Shown piece by piece: positions 9,021 through 16,938 of a stretch of DNA of 46,436 bases (position 1 is its first letter; each line of letters opens with the position of its first letter). The notes below the pieces were generated by a model that saw nothing but the letters and a program-made list of their open reading frames with translations, ran no database searches and was not told the DNA's origin. This DNA comes from Candidatus Omnitrophota bacterium (lineage in GTDB: Bacteria; Hinthialibacterota; Hinthialibacteria; Hinthialibacterales; Hinthialibacteraceae). The stretch covers positions 1-46,436 of the forward strand of contig JBFMBP010000108.1 in the NCBI GenBank assembly GCA_040755155.1, read 5' to 3'. The position numbers and the translations under genes are program-made.

Positions 9021-10142
9021 TCAAACGTATCCAATGCCATACCATACCAGCGGAACCGGAAACGCTTGATGGAGCAAATGGTAAAGTTCGTTTTTCTGGG
9101 GGATGCGTTCGGCGAGGATATCTTTCGTGGGATACCCAAAGAAAAGCAACGCCAGCTCGCCGCCATTCGCGAATTCCACCGCATTTTCGCCCAGTTGAAA
9201 TCTCGCCCATTGCTCTCCCGCTTCGATGCGGAGACTTTTCATCGCTACTTCGCCGAGACGGACGGTTAAAAAGTCCCGCGCTCTTTCCAGAAAACGTTGC
9301 GCGTTTATAACAAGGACAGTACCGTCGAAACAGCGTCTTTCGCGAATGAACGGCCGCCAGGCTAATGGCGCCATAAAAACGGAAGGCGGGATGTAGGTCA
9401 ACCTTTCCGCCTTGTACTCGTTGAACCAAAGCCAGGCCCCTGCTTGCAGCGCGTCTGGATGTCCCGCCCAGTCCAAAATGGCGAGTTCCGATCCCTTATG
9501 GTGAATTGCCCCAAAACCAACCGCTTCGCCGCCGCGCCGGACGATCCACAAATCGCAAGGTTTATCCATAACGAAACGGCTTTTCAATAACGCCTCAAGG
9601 TCCTCATAAGGCAGAAGATAGCGAACGCTTGCGCTTTCAAGCAGGGCGATGGCGTCGACTAGATTTCTGCGATTGACGGGTTCCAGCCAGAAATCCGACG
9701 TAATCGTCAGATCGTCTCTCTCCAGACGAAAACAGGGAAAAACGCCGCAGTCGACCGCGTTCATGCGCCGGTAGACTCCCAGGTCTCCCGAAATCAGCAT
9801 GATGTCCGCGCCCTGCTGGACGCTGCGGGCCACGGCGTCGATCATGAGAATGGAAGCGAAACCTTTCCCTCGCGCATCGGGATGAGTGGCTACGGCGCCG
9901 ATGCCCGCTTCTTTCGTCGCAATGCCTCCTAACGTCACGGCGCGCACCGATGCGGCAACATGGGACATAATGCGCCCGCCGGTCTTGATGACGCGGATAT
10001 TTTCTAGGTTGTTCGCCCCGACATGACGCGGGTAATTCTCACCCATGTCCCCGCCATGAGGCCGGAAAACCAAGTTTAGCAAGCCGATGAGTTCTTCCAG
10101 TTCGTTATCCTGGATCGATACGGGACCTTCGTAATCCGTCAT
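9021..10142 (-). CDS. Eis-like GNAT N-acetyltransferase
   Basis: This is probably a cytosolic acetyl-CoA-dependent acyltransferase. The first GNAT domain (about residues 5-145) has the acetyl-CoA-binding stretch IGAVATHPDARGKGFASIL, including the R/Q-x-x-G-x-G/A type loop. A second, degenerate GNAT-like half follows, then a C-terminal part (about 295-360) whose end resembles the SCP2-like domain of the Eis family (enhanced intracellular survival). The 373-residue length fits that three-part fold. Substrate is unknown: family members acetylate aminoglycosides or protein lysines, but this cannot be told from sequence. It is convergent with the ribosomal operon. Confidence 0.75.
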   Translation of the reverse strand: MTDYEGPVSIQDNELEELIGLLNLVFRPHGGDMGENYPRHVGANNLENIRVIKTGGRIMSHVAASVRAVTLGGIATKEAGIGAVATHPDARGKGFASILMIDAVARSVQQGADIMLISGDLGVYRRMNAVDCGVFPCFRLERDDLTITSDFWLEPVNRRNLVDAIALLESASVRYLLPYEDLEALLKSRFVMDKPCDLWIVRRGGEAVGFGAIHHKGSELAILDWAGHPDALQAGAWLWFNEYKAERLTYIPPSVFMAPLAWRPFIRERRCFDGTVLVINAQRFLERARDFLTVRLGEVAMKSLRIEAGEQWARFQLGENAVEFANGGELALLFFGYPTKDILAERIPQKNELYHLLHQAFPVPLVWYGIGYV

Positions 10143-10483
10143 GATCTATGCCATCCTCCCCCCGAATATTTGCGATTTAAAATCACTATGATCTATTATG
10201 TGCTAACCTGTCAAGATAAAGGGCTGAATTTCCCTTTTTTCCCAAAAATCATGACGCTTGGCGAAGCGGAAGGCTCGTTGTTGCGTAGTTCGAGGGGGCG
10301 ATATTGAGCCTTAAGCACGATTGATTGGCGAAATTTTATGAAAAAATGAAACAGGTTGGTTATCTTGTTGATATATAGTAAAGAAGAAAACGTTTTCTGT
10401 CGCAAGCGAATGATATCGCCCAATTTTCATCGCTGTTCATGAACGGCGGAATCCACAGAATCATAGAAAAGGAGAAACAAATT
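10143..10483. promoter_or_regulatory. Divergent intergenic region with two palindromes
   Basis: This region lies between the acetyltransferase (leftward) and the emfourin-like gene (rightward). It holds a perfect 14-base palindrome AGAAAACGTTTTCT at 10385-10398, centred on AACGTT as in LacI-family operators. A near-perfect 18-base palindrome centred on GTTCATGAAC lies at 10431-10448. The ribosome binding site AAAGGAGAAA lies at about 10468-10477. A promoter is expected but no -35/-10 pair is convincing. Confidence 0.45.
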
Positions 10484-13141
10484 ATGCAGCGTTTTAGCCG
10501 TAAACTCGTTTATTTTGGATTGTTTTCATTTCTTGGATTGATGGTCGACGCCGGGGCGTTTGCCGGTGGAAATCCATCCGAAGATGTCCGCATCAAGTTC
10601 AATGTCTTTCCATGGGAACCGGTTGCAGGGCAGACGGTTGAAATTCAAGGGGAGATCGTAATTATCGGCGGCCAGTATATCTTGAAATCGGTCAGTCAAT
10701 CGTTGCAAGAAGGCGGACTGATCGTCGTCGACGTTGTTGTTGAAGAAAACGCGAATCCAACGCCTAATGTTGTTAGTATGGAGCCTTTCCATTTGTCCCT
10801 CGGCGAACTGCCTGCCGGTGGGTATACGGTTCTTGGACAGATTAATGGCGTAGCGCAATATAAGATGGCGTTCGCCGTTTACTCGGAACCGCGGCCAACG
10901 CCGACGCCGGGACCGAAACCGTTGCTGTCCGATGCGTCGATTCTGATCTCTCCGGAAATGCCTAGTGCGACGGACGAGATTCGCATAACGGTCAACGGCC
11001 AGTTTTCGAGTGCGCGTTATTCCATCGCGGACGCCAAAGCGGAAATTCTGCCGGACGCCGTTCTTTTATGGGTGAATGTTCAAGAAGCGGAAATCGGCGC
11101 AGAAGTCATCACTCCCATTTCGCATGAATTCAATATTGGAACGATGCCGCCGGGCGGATACGCCGTCATCCTTTATGTAAACGGCATAGAAGCGGCTTAT
11201 AACAAATTCATGGTGCTTGGGGAATATTATCCTTACCCCCTTCCCGAACCGCCTACCGGCCCTTATTCCTCGCGTTTGTGGATCGAACCGCCCGATCCGA
11301 GGGAAGGCGAAGAATTTACTGTCTATCTTTTCGGCGAATTTCCCTCGACCGGTTATACGTTCGAAGATAAAAATATCGAGTTGACAGACAACAATACGTT
11401 TAAAGTATCCGTAAAAATCGCCGAACCGAATGGTCCTGCTCTAACGATTATGACGCCTTTTAGAGAACCTTTAGGAACGTTTGCCTTGAACCAAGGCGTC
11501 TATGAAGCGATTGGAGAAGTAAACGGCGTGGCGCTTCCCGAAATGATATTTAAAGTAAGCGGCGACGTACCTGACGACCCTGGCGTAATCGATCCGAATA
11601 TGAAATCGTTTGTGATTTTCACGCGGGAAGGCGGATTCGCCGGATTGTACGATTCGATCCACATCGATAGTTCCGGATATTTTATGCATATGAACCGAAT
11701 CGTCGATAGTTATCCCTCCGTTTACGGCAAAATTCCGGAGGAATTATGGAACCAATTGCTAACCGCATTGAACGCCGCCGATTTTTCCGCTTACGAATCC
11801 GTTTATAAGCCGGATTCTGAAGTCGCCGATGGCTTCACGTATACGATCGCATATGGCGGAAAGGATGTCGTCATCCTGCAAGAAGCGGCGATTCCCGAAA
11901 CGCTGCAAACGATTCTAGCGTTGCTGGAAAAAGTCTTGTCTCTTCCCGGCGATATTCCGGATGTCGTTCCAATTCCTGACGACCCTGTCATAATCGATCC
12001 GAATCCGGCGTCTTTCTTGATTTTCACGCGCGAAGGAGGTATCGCCGGATTGTACGATTCGATCCAAATCGATAGTTCCGGGTATTTTATGCGCGGAGAC
12101 AGCTCCATCAGCAGCCGTCCCTCCATTTACGGCAAAATTCCGGAAGATTTATGGAACGAATTGCTAACAGCATTGAACGCCGCCGATTTCTCCGCCTACG
12201 AATCCGTGTATAAACCAGATCACGAAGTCGCCGATGGTTTTACTTACAAGATATCTTATGGCGGAAAGGATGTCGTCATCCTGCAAGAAGCGGCGATTCC
12301 CGAAACGCTGCAAACGATTCTAGCGTTGCTGGAAAAAGTCTTGTCTCTACCCGGCGATATTCCGGTTATCGATCCCATAATAATGCCTTTCTTGATTTTC
12401 ACGCGGGAAGGAGGAATCGCCGGATTGTACGATTCGGTCCAAATCGATAGTTCCGGGTATTTTATGCATATGAACCGAATCATAGATAGCTATCCCTCCG
12501 TTTTCGGTAAAATTCCGGAAGAGTTATGGAACCAATTGCTGGCCGCATTGAACGCCGCCGATTTTTCCGCTTACGATCCCGTTTACAAACCGGAATTCGA
12601 TGTCGCCGATGGCTTCACGTATACGATCGCTTATGGCGGAAAAGAAGTCGTTATCCTGCAAGAAGCGGCAATTCCCGAAACGCTGCAAACCATTCAGGCG
12701 CTGTTGGAAAAAGTCTTGACGCTGCCGGGCGATCAGGGGCAGGGGGAAAGCGGAATTATCAATTTTAACCGCTGCGGTGGATTCGCGGGCGAGAACAGCG
12801 AGTTGGACCTGCATTTGGATGGGAATTTCACGAGCAATAGCAACATCGCTGGAAATATAAGCAACAATTCCGGCGCCGCGCCGGACGATTTAATGGAACA
12901 GTTGCGCCAATCGTTAAATGAAACCGATTTCTCGGCGCTGCCCCCAGTTAACAAGCCGGACAACGTCATCGCCGATGGGTATGTTTATACTCTTAATTAC
13001 AAGGGCAATGAAATCGTCGTCTACCAAGGCGCGGTGGTTTCGGCGCCGTTGCAGGAGACCATCGAACTCTTGGAGCGCATCCTCAACCTGTCCAACCGGG
13101 ATGGTGAGCTTACGAAGGTCGAGTCTTGGATTTTATATTGA
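10484..13141 (+). CDS. Secreted protein with three Ig-like and four emfourin-like domains
   Basis: A signal peptide (MQRFSRKLVYFGLFSFLGLM, cleavage near AFAG) predicts export. The start at 10484 follows AAAGGAG. An earlier in-frame ATG at 10439 lies inside a palindrome and is less likely. Three related beta-sandwich repeats (about 32-130, 147-247, 259-361) share G-x-Y then VNG motifs. Four repeats of about 115 residues follow (about 372-489, 507-625, 634-750, 758-872). Each begins with GGFAG or GGIAG and continues with an ADFSA-type motif, D-G-x-x-Y and a C-terminal helix. That pattern matches emfourin, the M4-peptidase (protealysin) inhibitor family. Repeats 1-3 are nearly identical and repeat 4 has diverged. 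Inhibitory function is inference, and no M4 peptidase is nearby. Confidence 0.7.
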   Translation: MQRFSRKLVYFGLFSFLGLMVDAGAFAGGNPSEDVRIKFNVFPWEPVAGQTVEIQGEIVIIGGQYILKSVSQSLQEGGLIVVDVVVEENANPTPNVVSMEPFHLSLGELPAGGYTVLGQINGVAQYKMAFAVYSEPRPTPTPGPKPLLSDASILISPEMPSATDEIRITVNGQFSSARYSIADAKAEILPDAVLLWVNVQEAEIGAEVITPISHEFNIGTMPPGGYAVILYVNGIEAAYNKFMVLGEYYPYPLPEPPTGPYSSRLWIEPPDPREGEEFTVYLFGEFPSTGYTFEDKNIELTDNNTFKVSVKIAEPNGPALTIMTPFREPLGTFALNQGVYEAIGEVNGVALPEMIFKVSGDVPDDPGVIDPNMKSFVIFTREGGFAGLYDSIHIDSSGYFMHMNRIVDSYPSVYGKIPEELWNQLLTALNAADFSAYESVYKPDSEVADGFTYTIAYGGKDVVILQEAAIPETLQTILALLEKVLSLPGDIPDVVPIPDDPVIIDPNPASFLIFTREGGIAGLYDSIQIDSSGYFMRGDSSISSRPSIYGKIPEDLWNELLTALNAADFSAYESVYKPDHEVADGFTYKISYGGKDVVILQEAAIPETLQTILALLEKVLSLPGDIPVIDPIIMPFLIFTREGGIAGLYDSVQIDSSGYFMHMNRIIDSYPSVFGKIPEELWNQLLAALNAADFSAYDPVYKPEFDVADGFTYTIAYGGKEVVILQEAAIPETLQTIQALLEKVLTLPGDQGQGESGIINFNRCGGFAGENSELDLHLDGNFTSNSNIAGNISNNSGAAPDDLMEQLRQSLNETDFSALPPVNKPDNVIADGYVYTLNYKGNEIVVYQGAVVSAPLQETIELLERILNLSNRDGELTKVESWILY
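11600..13098 (+). repeat. Tandem emfourin-like coding repeats (four units)
   Basis: Units begin near 11600, 12006, 12385 and 12757. Units 1 and 2 share a 92-base identical stretch (11852-11943 and 12257-12348), also at silent positions, which points to recent duplication or gene conversion. Unit 3 is slightly more diverged and unit 4 strongly so. Confidence 0.9.
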
Positions 13142-13268
13142 TTTTTTTTAGCCGGAGAGTTTTTTTCAGCGATAATACTTATTGGATTCTTTCGGAAAGG
13201 GATATGGAAAGAATCGTCAACCAACGAAAATAAGTCTTTTCCTATAACCCAACGACAGAATGTATTTC

Positions 13269-13301
13269 GGGAGTATAGCCCTCTATACTCCCACTTTTTT
13301 T
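13269..13301 (+). terminator. Rho-independent terminator after the emfourin-like gene
   Basis: A perfect 10-base stem GGGAGTATAG (13269-13278) and CTATACTCCC (13283-13292) with a CCCT loop is followed by seven T (13295-13301). It lies about 130 bases after the stop of the preceding gene. Confidence 0.9.
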
Positions 13302-13394
13302 GCTTTGTCCGCCGATTTTTAGTTGGAAAAGAAAAGAGAATTTATGGCGATACGAACAGGCTCGAACGCTTTGCCCTCTTTTATACGGCAGCCA

Positions 13395-13643
13395 TCAGCC
13401 TTCCAGCGCCCATTTCATATCCTCCAATACAGCTTGGCTTTGTCGTTCGGCTAATTCGACATAATCAAGCCCCACTTCTTCAATGGCTTCATTTCTGCCG
13501 ATCTCGTTTCGCAAATATCGTCCTAAAATCCGGTCTCGCCACATTTGGCGTAATCCCGCTTCAACCGCTATCGATAAAATTTCGGCTTCTGATCTTTGTT
13601 TTTCGCGCGCTAAAGTTTCGATATAATTGGAAACTGTTTTCAT
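13395..13643 (-). CDS. Small antitoxin-like protein (UPF0175-like helix-turn-helix)
   Basis: The 82-residue product starts best at the ATG at 13643 (MKTVSNYIETLA), because GGAGG lies just before it. An upstream in-frame ATG at 13658 overlaps that site. The part RDRILGRYLRNEIGRNEAIEEVGL resembles the small helical UPF0175/antitoxin proteins, where a similar stretch forms a helix-turn-helix. No toxin gene is adjacent, so it may be an orphan antitoxin. Function is unproven and the similarity is by eye. Confidence 0.5.
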   Translation of the reverse strand: MKTVSNYIETLAREKQRSEAEILSIAVEAGLRQMWRDRILGRYLRNEIGRNEAIEEVGLDYVELAERQSQAVLEDMKWALEG

Positions 13644-13735
13644 TTTCCTAGCCTCCATGTTTTTTTGTTCCTAGCGTAGATCGAAATCCGATAAATTTAT
13701 TTTACCTGTGCGAGCATAAAAACTGATTAGTTATA

Positions 13736-13770
13736 TAGGGTGGGCTCAAAGCGAAACATGGCCTGTCATT
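13736..13770 (+). repeat. Imperfect hairpin repeat, family C, copy 1 (diverged)
   Basis: TAGGGTGGGCTCAAAGCGAA starts a stretch resembling copies at 28553-28586 and 44202-44235. The right arm is more diverged here. It is intergenic, with no gene content. Confidence 0.6.
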
Positions 13771-13812
13771 CTCCTGTTTAGGATAAATGGCTGTTTGAAT
13801 GTCGATATAGAA

Positions 13813-13850
13813 AGCCTCCCCAGCGGCGGCGTTTTTCTGCTGGAGAGGCT
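13813..13850 (-). terminator. Terminator-like hairpin after the HEAT-repeat gene
   Basis: AGCCTCCCCAGC (13813-13824) and GCTGGAGAGGCT (13839-13850) form a 12-base stem with one mismatch, ten bases after the stop of the leftward gene at 13861. The trailing T-tract on the minus strand is short (TTTCTATAT), so termination may be modest. Confidence 0.65.
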
Positions 13851-13860
13851 GTCCATAAAT

Positions 13861-14937
13861 CTACTTCTTCCGCGCCTCGATAATCGGCTCGATCAATTTC
13901 TTCTCCTCGTTCGGCGCCGTTTGCATCGCTTCCTGCAACAGCGCATCGACATCCTCCCCTTTAAGGGCGATCAAGGTTTTCTGCGCTAGATCTTTGACGA
14001 CCGGGGATTCGTTTTTTAACAACGGGCCGATGTCTTTTGCCGCTTCGCCGCCGCCGATTTTCCCAAGGCATATTATCGCGCCGCAGAGATGATGCTCCTC
14101 TTGGGTCAATTTTAATACGATGCGGACGATCTTCATGGCTTCCTGGAAATCGCCTTGCTCGATCTGGGCGTCGGCGTAGCGCAGGCCGCTGTCGAGATAC
14201 GTTGTCTTATCGCGGACCGATAAGGATTCGAATTCCGGCGTCGTAACGTTGCTGAGCGGCTTTTTCCCTATTTGCGCGATGGCTTTCATGGCGGGAATGG
14301 CGATGCGGGCTTCCCCGCCGTCCACCGCCGCCGCTAACAATTCTACGGCTTGTTCTTCCTTGCGATGGCCGAGAGCGTTAATCAGGCGCGGCTTAAAGTC
14401 GTCCGGCGCGCTTTTCAACGCTTCCATCAACGCTTGCCCCGCTTCCGGGCCGGGAATTCGTTCCAGGCAAAAGACTGCCTCTTCCCGCAGTTCCTTGTCT
14501 TTCAGCCATTCCGCCGTTTTGGGAACGGCCTCCGCGTCGCCGATGGTGGAAAGATGGCGCAGCGCCGCTATTCGCGCTTTCATCGGTTGGTCCGCTTCGG
14601 TCAACGCCATGAGCGCTTTCATGACGTTTTTCCGCTTGCGTCCGTCCCACTCCTTAGCGGCGTCGTGAACGTGAACGCGCAGCGCTTCCCCCGCCGCTTT
14701 GGCGACGCCAGGATTGCCGGAAGCAAGCAACTTGCCCAATTCGGGAACGATGCGCGCTCCGACTGTGTCCGCCTTAATCCATGTTGCATAACGTACGTCC
14801 GCATTCTCGCTTTGCAGATCGGCGAGAAATTTTTCCAGTTTTTCGTTCAATGCTTCGCTGGAGGACGCCGCCGCTAGAACCGCCGCCGGCAGCGCCGTTT
14901 GCGCCATGCGGCGAGTTGATTTTACATGATTCGTCAT
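13861..14937 (-). CDS. Exported HEAT-repeat protein
   Basis: This is a helical-repeat scaffold protein with no predicted enzyme activity. After a charged start (MTNHVKSTRRMAQ) comes an Ala-rich hydrophobic segment (TALPAAVLAAASSS) that may be a signal peptide. The rest consists of paired helices of HEAT type, such as PMKARIAALRHLSTIGDAEAV and EEQAVELLAAAVDGGEARIAI (given as 20 or fewer: RIAALRHLSTIGDAEAV). Cysteines are few. It lies 18 bases after the Gfo/Idh oxidoreductase gene on the same strand, so the two are probably one operon and may act together outside the cytoplasm. Its partner is unknown. Confidence 0.75.
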   Translation of the reverse strand: MTNHVKSTRRMAQTALPAAVLAAASSSEALNEKLEKFLADLQSENADVRYATWIKADTVGARIVPELGKLLASGNPGVAKAAGEALRVHVHDAAKEWDGRKRKNVMKALMALTEADQPMKARIAALRHLSTIGDAEAVPKTAEWLKDKELREEAVFCLERIPGPEAGQALMEALKSAPDDFKPRLINALGHRKEEQAVELLAAAVDGGEARIAIPAMKAIAQIGKKPLSNVTTPEFESLSVRDKTTYLDSGLRYADAQIEQGDFQEAMKIVRIVLKLTQEEHHLCGAIICLGKIGGGEAAKDIGPLLKNESPVVKDLAQKTLIALKGEDVDALLQEAMQTAPNEEKKLIEPIIEARKK

Positions 14938-14955
14938 GGTTCCATTCTCCTTGTC

Positions 14956-16236
14956 TTACAGATGCCACTGGCCGCGTCCTGGCCGGTAGAGAAGCCGGTT
15001 GGCTTCTTCGTCGTTCTTCACTTTTTCAGCGACCGGATCCCACTCTAATTTTCGTCCCAGAACATAAGAGATATTGCCCAAAATGCACAACGTCGCCACG
15101 CGATGGCCCGCTTCGATGTGCATCAGCGGCCGTTCGCGGGTTTTGATGCAGTTCAGCCAGTTCTCGAAATGGCCGGGGCTTTTGAAGACTTTCGCTCCGT
15201 CGGCTGGGGTTTCGTATTTCACTGCTTTCTCTTCCGTTCCGCATCCCCCATCCCCGCCGGTAACGATGAGTTCGCCTTTATCACCCCAGTATTTAGCGCC
15301 AAATCCCGCATTGAGCAGTTTTTCTCCCGGCTGGCTCCAGGTCATCGTCCAGTCCGGATTCTTGAATTCGTATTTGACTTCCATCGTGCAGGGGCAATCC
15401 CATAGGCCGTCGTGAGGCGGTTCGCCCGTCGCCTCGACGCTGGCGGGTCCCGTATCGTCAGCGTTCATGCACCACATGGCCACGCTCATGACGTGTGCGC
15501 CCCGGTCGCGGATTTGTCCCCCGCCGAATTCGAGCAGCCAGCGGAAATTGAAATGGACTTTATTCGGGTTATAGGGCATCCAGCGCGCCGGTCCCAGCCA
15601 CAGTTCCCAATCCAAAGTGGGGGGCGGGTCCGAATCGGGCGTCCAATCGCTTACGGGATTTTCGTAATGCCAGCAAGTTATCTTGCGCACCGTCCCCAAT
15701 TGGCCATTGCGGATATAGCGGCAGGCGTGATAGGCGGCGTCAGTGGAGCGACCTTGCGAACCTACCTGAATAATGCGCCCATACCGCTTGGCGGCGTTGA
15801 CCATCGCCCGCCCTTCTTCGATAGTCTTGCTGGCGGGCTTCTCCACGTAAACGTCTTTGCCCGCCTCGCAGGCGTGGACGGTCATCAATCCGTGCCAATG
15901 ATCCGGCGTTCCGATGGTAACGGCGTCGATGTCTTTGCGGTCGAGCAACTCGCGATAGTCCTTATAGGCGGCGGCGTTGTTTCCCACCCGTTCCATCGCT
16001 TGTTTGAGATGCTCCTCATCCGCATCGCAGATAGCCGCCGAAACTCCCGGACGCAAAAACGCCGAGCCTCTTCCGCCCACGCCGATGTTTCCAAGCACGA
16101 TCGCGTCGCTCGGCGCCGGTTGGCCGTCCATACCGAGGACGCGGCTGGGGACGAATTGAAAGGCGAAAGCGCCCCCTGCGGCGGCTGCGCTGCGAGTAAG
16201 AAAAGCGCGCCTTGTCGTTTTCATTTTTTCCGTCAT
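14956..16236 (-). CDS. Gfo/Idh/MocA-family oxidoreductase with Tat signal
   Basis: This is an NAD(P)-dependent sugar or inositol dehydrogenase-like enzyme, probably exported with its cofactor bound. The N-terminus has a twin-arginine motif (TTRRAFLTRSAAAAGG). The Rossmann fingerprint is GNIGVGGRGSAFL, the catalytic-lysine motif is YVEKPAS, and HWHGLMTVHACEAGKDV precedes it (residues near 120). The C-terminal substrate domain contains GGGQIRDRGAHVMSVAMW. The 426-residue length is typical of the exported branch common in Planctomycetota-like genomes. The ATG at 16236 follows GGGAGAAA. It is first in a likely two-gene operon with the HEAT protein. Substrate is unknown. Confidence 0.9.
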   Translation of the reverse strand: MTEKMKTTRRAFLTRSAAAAGGAFAFQFVPSRVLGMDGQPAPSDAIVLGNIGVGGRGSAFLRPGVSAAICDADEEHLKQAMERVGNNAAAYKDYRELLDRKDIDAVTIGTPDHWHGLMTVHACEAGKDVYVEKPASKTIEEGRAMVNAAKRYGRIIQVGSQGRSTDAAYHACRYIRNGQLGTVRKITCWHYENPVSDWTPDSDPPPTLDWELWLGPARWMPYNPNKVHFNFRWLLEFGGGQIRDRGAHVMSVAMWCMNADDTGPASVEATGEPPHDGLWDCPCTMEVKYEFKNPDWTMTWSQPGEKLLNAGFGAKYWGDKGELIVTGGDGGCGTEEKAVKYETPADGAKVFKSPGHFENWLNCIKTRERPLMHIEAGHRVATLCILGNISYVLGRKLEWDPVAEKVKNDEEANRLLYRPGRGQWHL

Positions 16237-16376
16237 CTACGTTTCTCCCATCTTCTCCCGCTATTCGAGGGAGGCGATATGATTCTTTTTCAACATAACA
16301 CGGAACCGAAACGTTGGGAAAGGGTATGAAATTTGAAATAAAAATTCGATGGGGGCGAAAAAAAGATTGAATCCTT

Positions 16377-16398
16377 GGAGATAGAATAGTATATCTCC
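16377..16398. promoter_or_regulatory. Dyad GGAGATA-N8-TATCTCC, possible operator
   Basis: Perfect seven-base inverted arms (16377-16383 and 16392-16398) lie about 140 bases upstream of the Gfo/Idh gene and downstream of the ArsR-type gene. The size would suit a dimeric regulator, but no link to a protein can be shown. Confidence 0.3.
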
Positions 16399-16485
16399 TT
16401 GCGATTTCGCTTGCGGAATATCGAATCGTCCTCGCAATTGTTCCTTTTATGAATGGAACAAATGGCGGATGCGTCTTGTTTTGGA

Positions 16486-16842
16486 TTACGGATGCGGCGT
16501 GGCGGCGTCGTGCATGTCTTGCAAATGCCGCCGCAACGATTCGCACATGAATTGGCAGAAGTTTTCCATCCCCGGAGTGCGCAGCGAGTAGAAGGTTTGC
16601 GCTCCTTCTCTGCGTTGTTGCAAAAAGCCGTGGCGGTATAGGATTGATAAATGTTTGGAGACTGTGGCTTGGCTTTTTCCCACGATCTCCACCAACTCTT
16701 TGACCGATCGTTCTTTGATCATGAGATGATGGATCAGTTGAATCCGCGTCGCCTCTCCCAAGGCTCTAATGCGATCGGCCAGCATTTCCCGGAATTCGGG
16801 ATTCAACAACTCGGTTAATTCGGAATGCGATCTTGCGTTCAT
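16486..16842 (-). CDS. ArsR-family transcriptional regulator
   Basis: This is a small dimeric winged-helix repressor or activator of 118 residues. The helix-turn-helix lies near residues 46-70 (SVKELVEIVGKSQATVSKHL) followed by the wing (GFLQQRREGAQTFYSL). The classical ELCVCDL metal site of ArsR is absent. Instead C96 and C100 form FCQFMC in the C-terminal helix, with H106 and H111 nearby, which could bind metal or sense redox or sulfide. It lies 97 bases after the 11-heme CbcL-like gene on the same strand, so it may be co-transcribed with it and control the cytochrome island. That link is inference. Confidence 0.88.
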   Translation of the reverse strand: MNARSHSELTELLNPEFREMLADRIRALGEATRIQLIHHLMIKERSVKELVEIVGKSQATVSKHLSILYRHGFLQQRREGAQTFYSLRTPGMENFCQFMCESLRRHLQDMHDAATPHP

Positions 16843-16938
16843 TTTAGCGTCCCCCCTATCGATGTAGATTCGAGATGGATGAGAGGAGAAGCGTTTTCGG
16901 GGAAAAACTCCCCCTCTCGCATGAAGTCTATTTTATTC

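Noticed and set aside
10439-10483. Upstream in-frame ATG of the emfourin-like gene
   Set aside because: It has no ribosome binding site, lies in a palindrome, and would put a charged stretch before the signal peptide. The start at 10484 has AAAGGAG.
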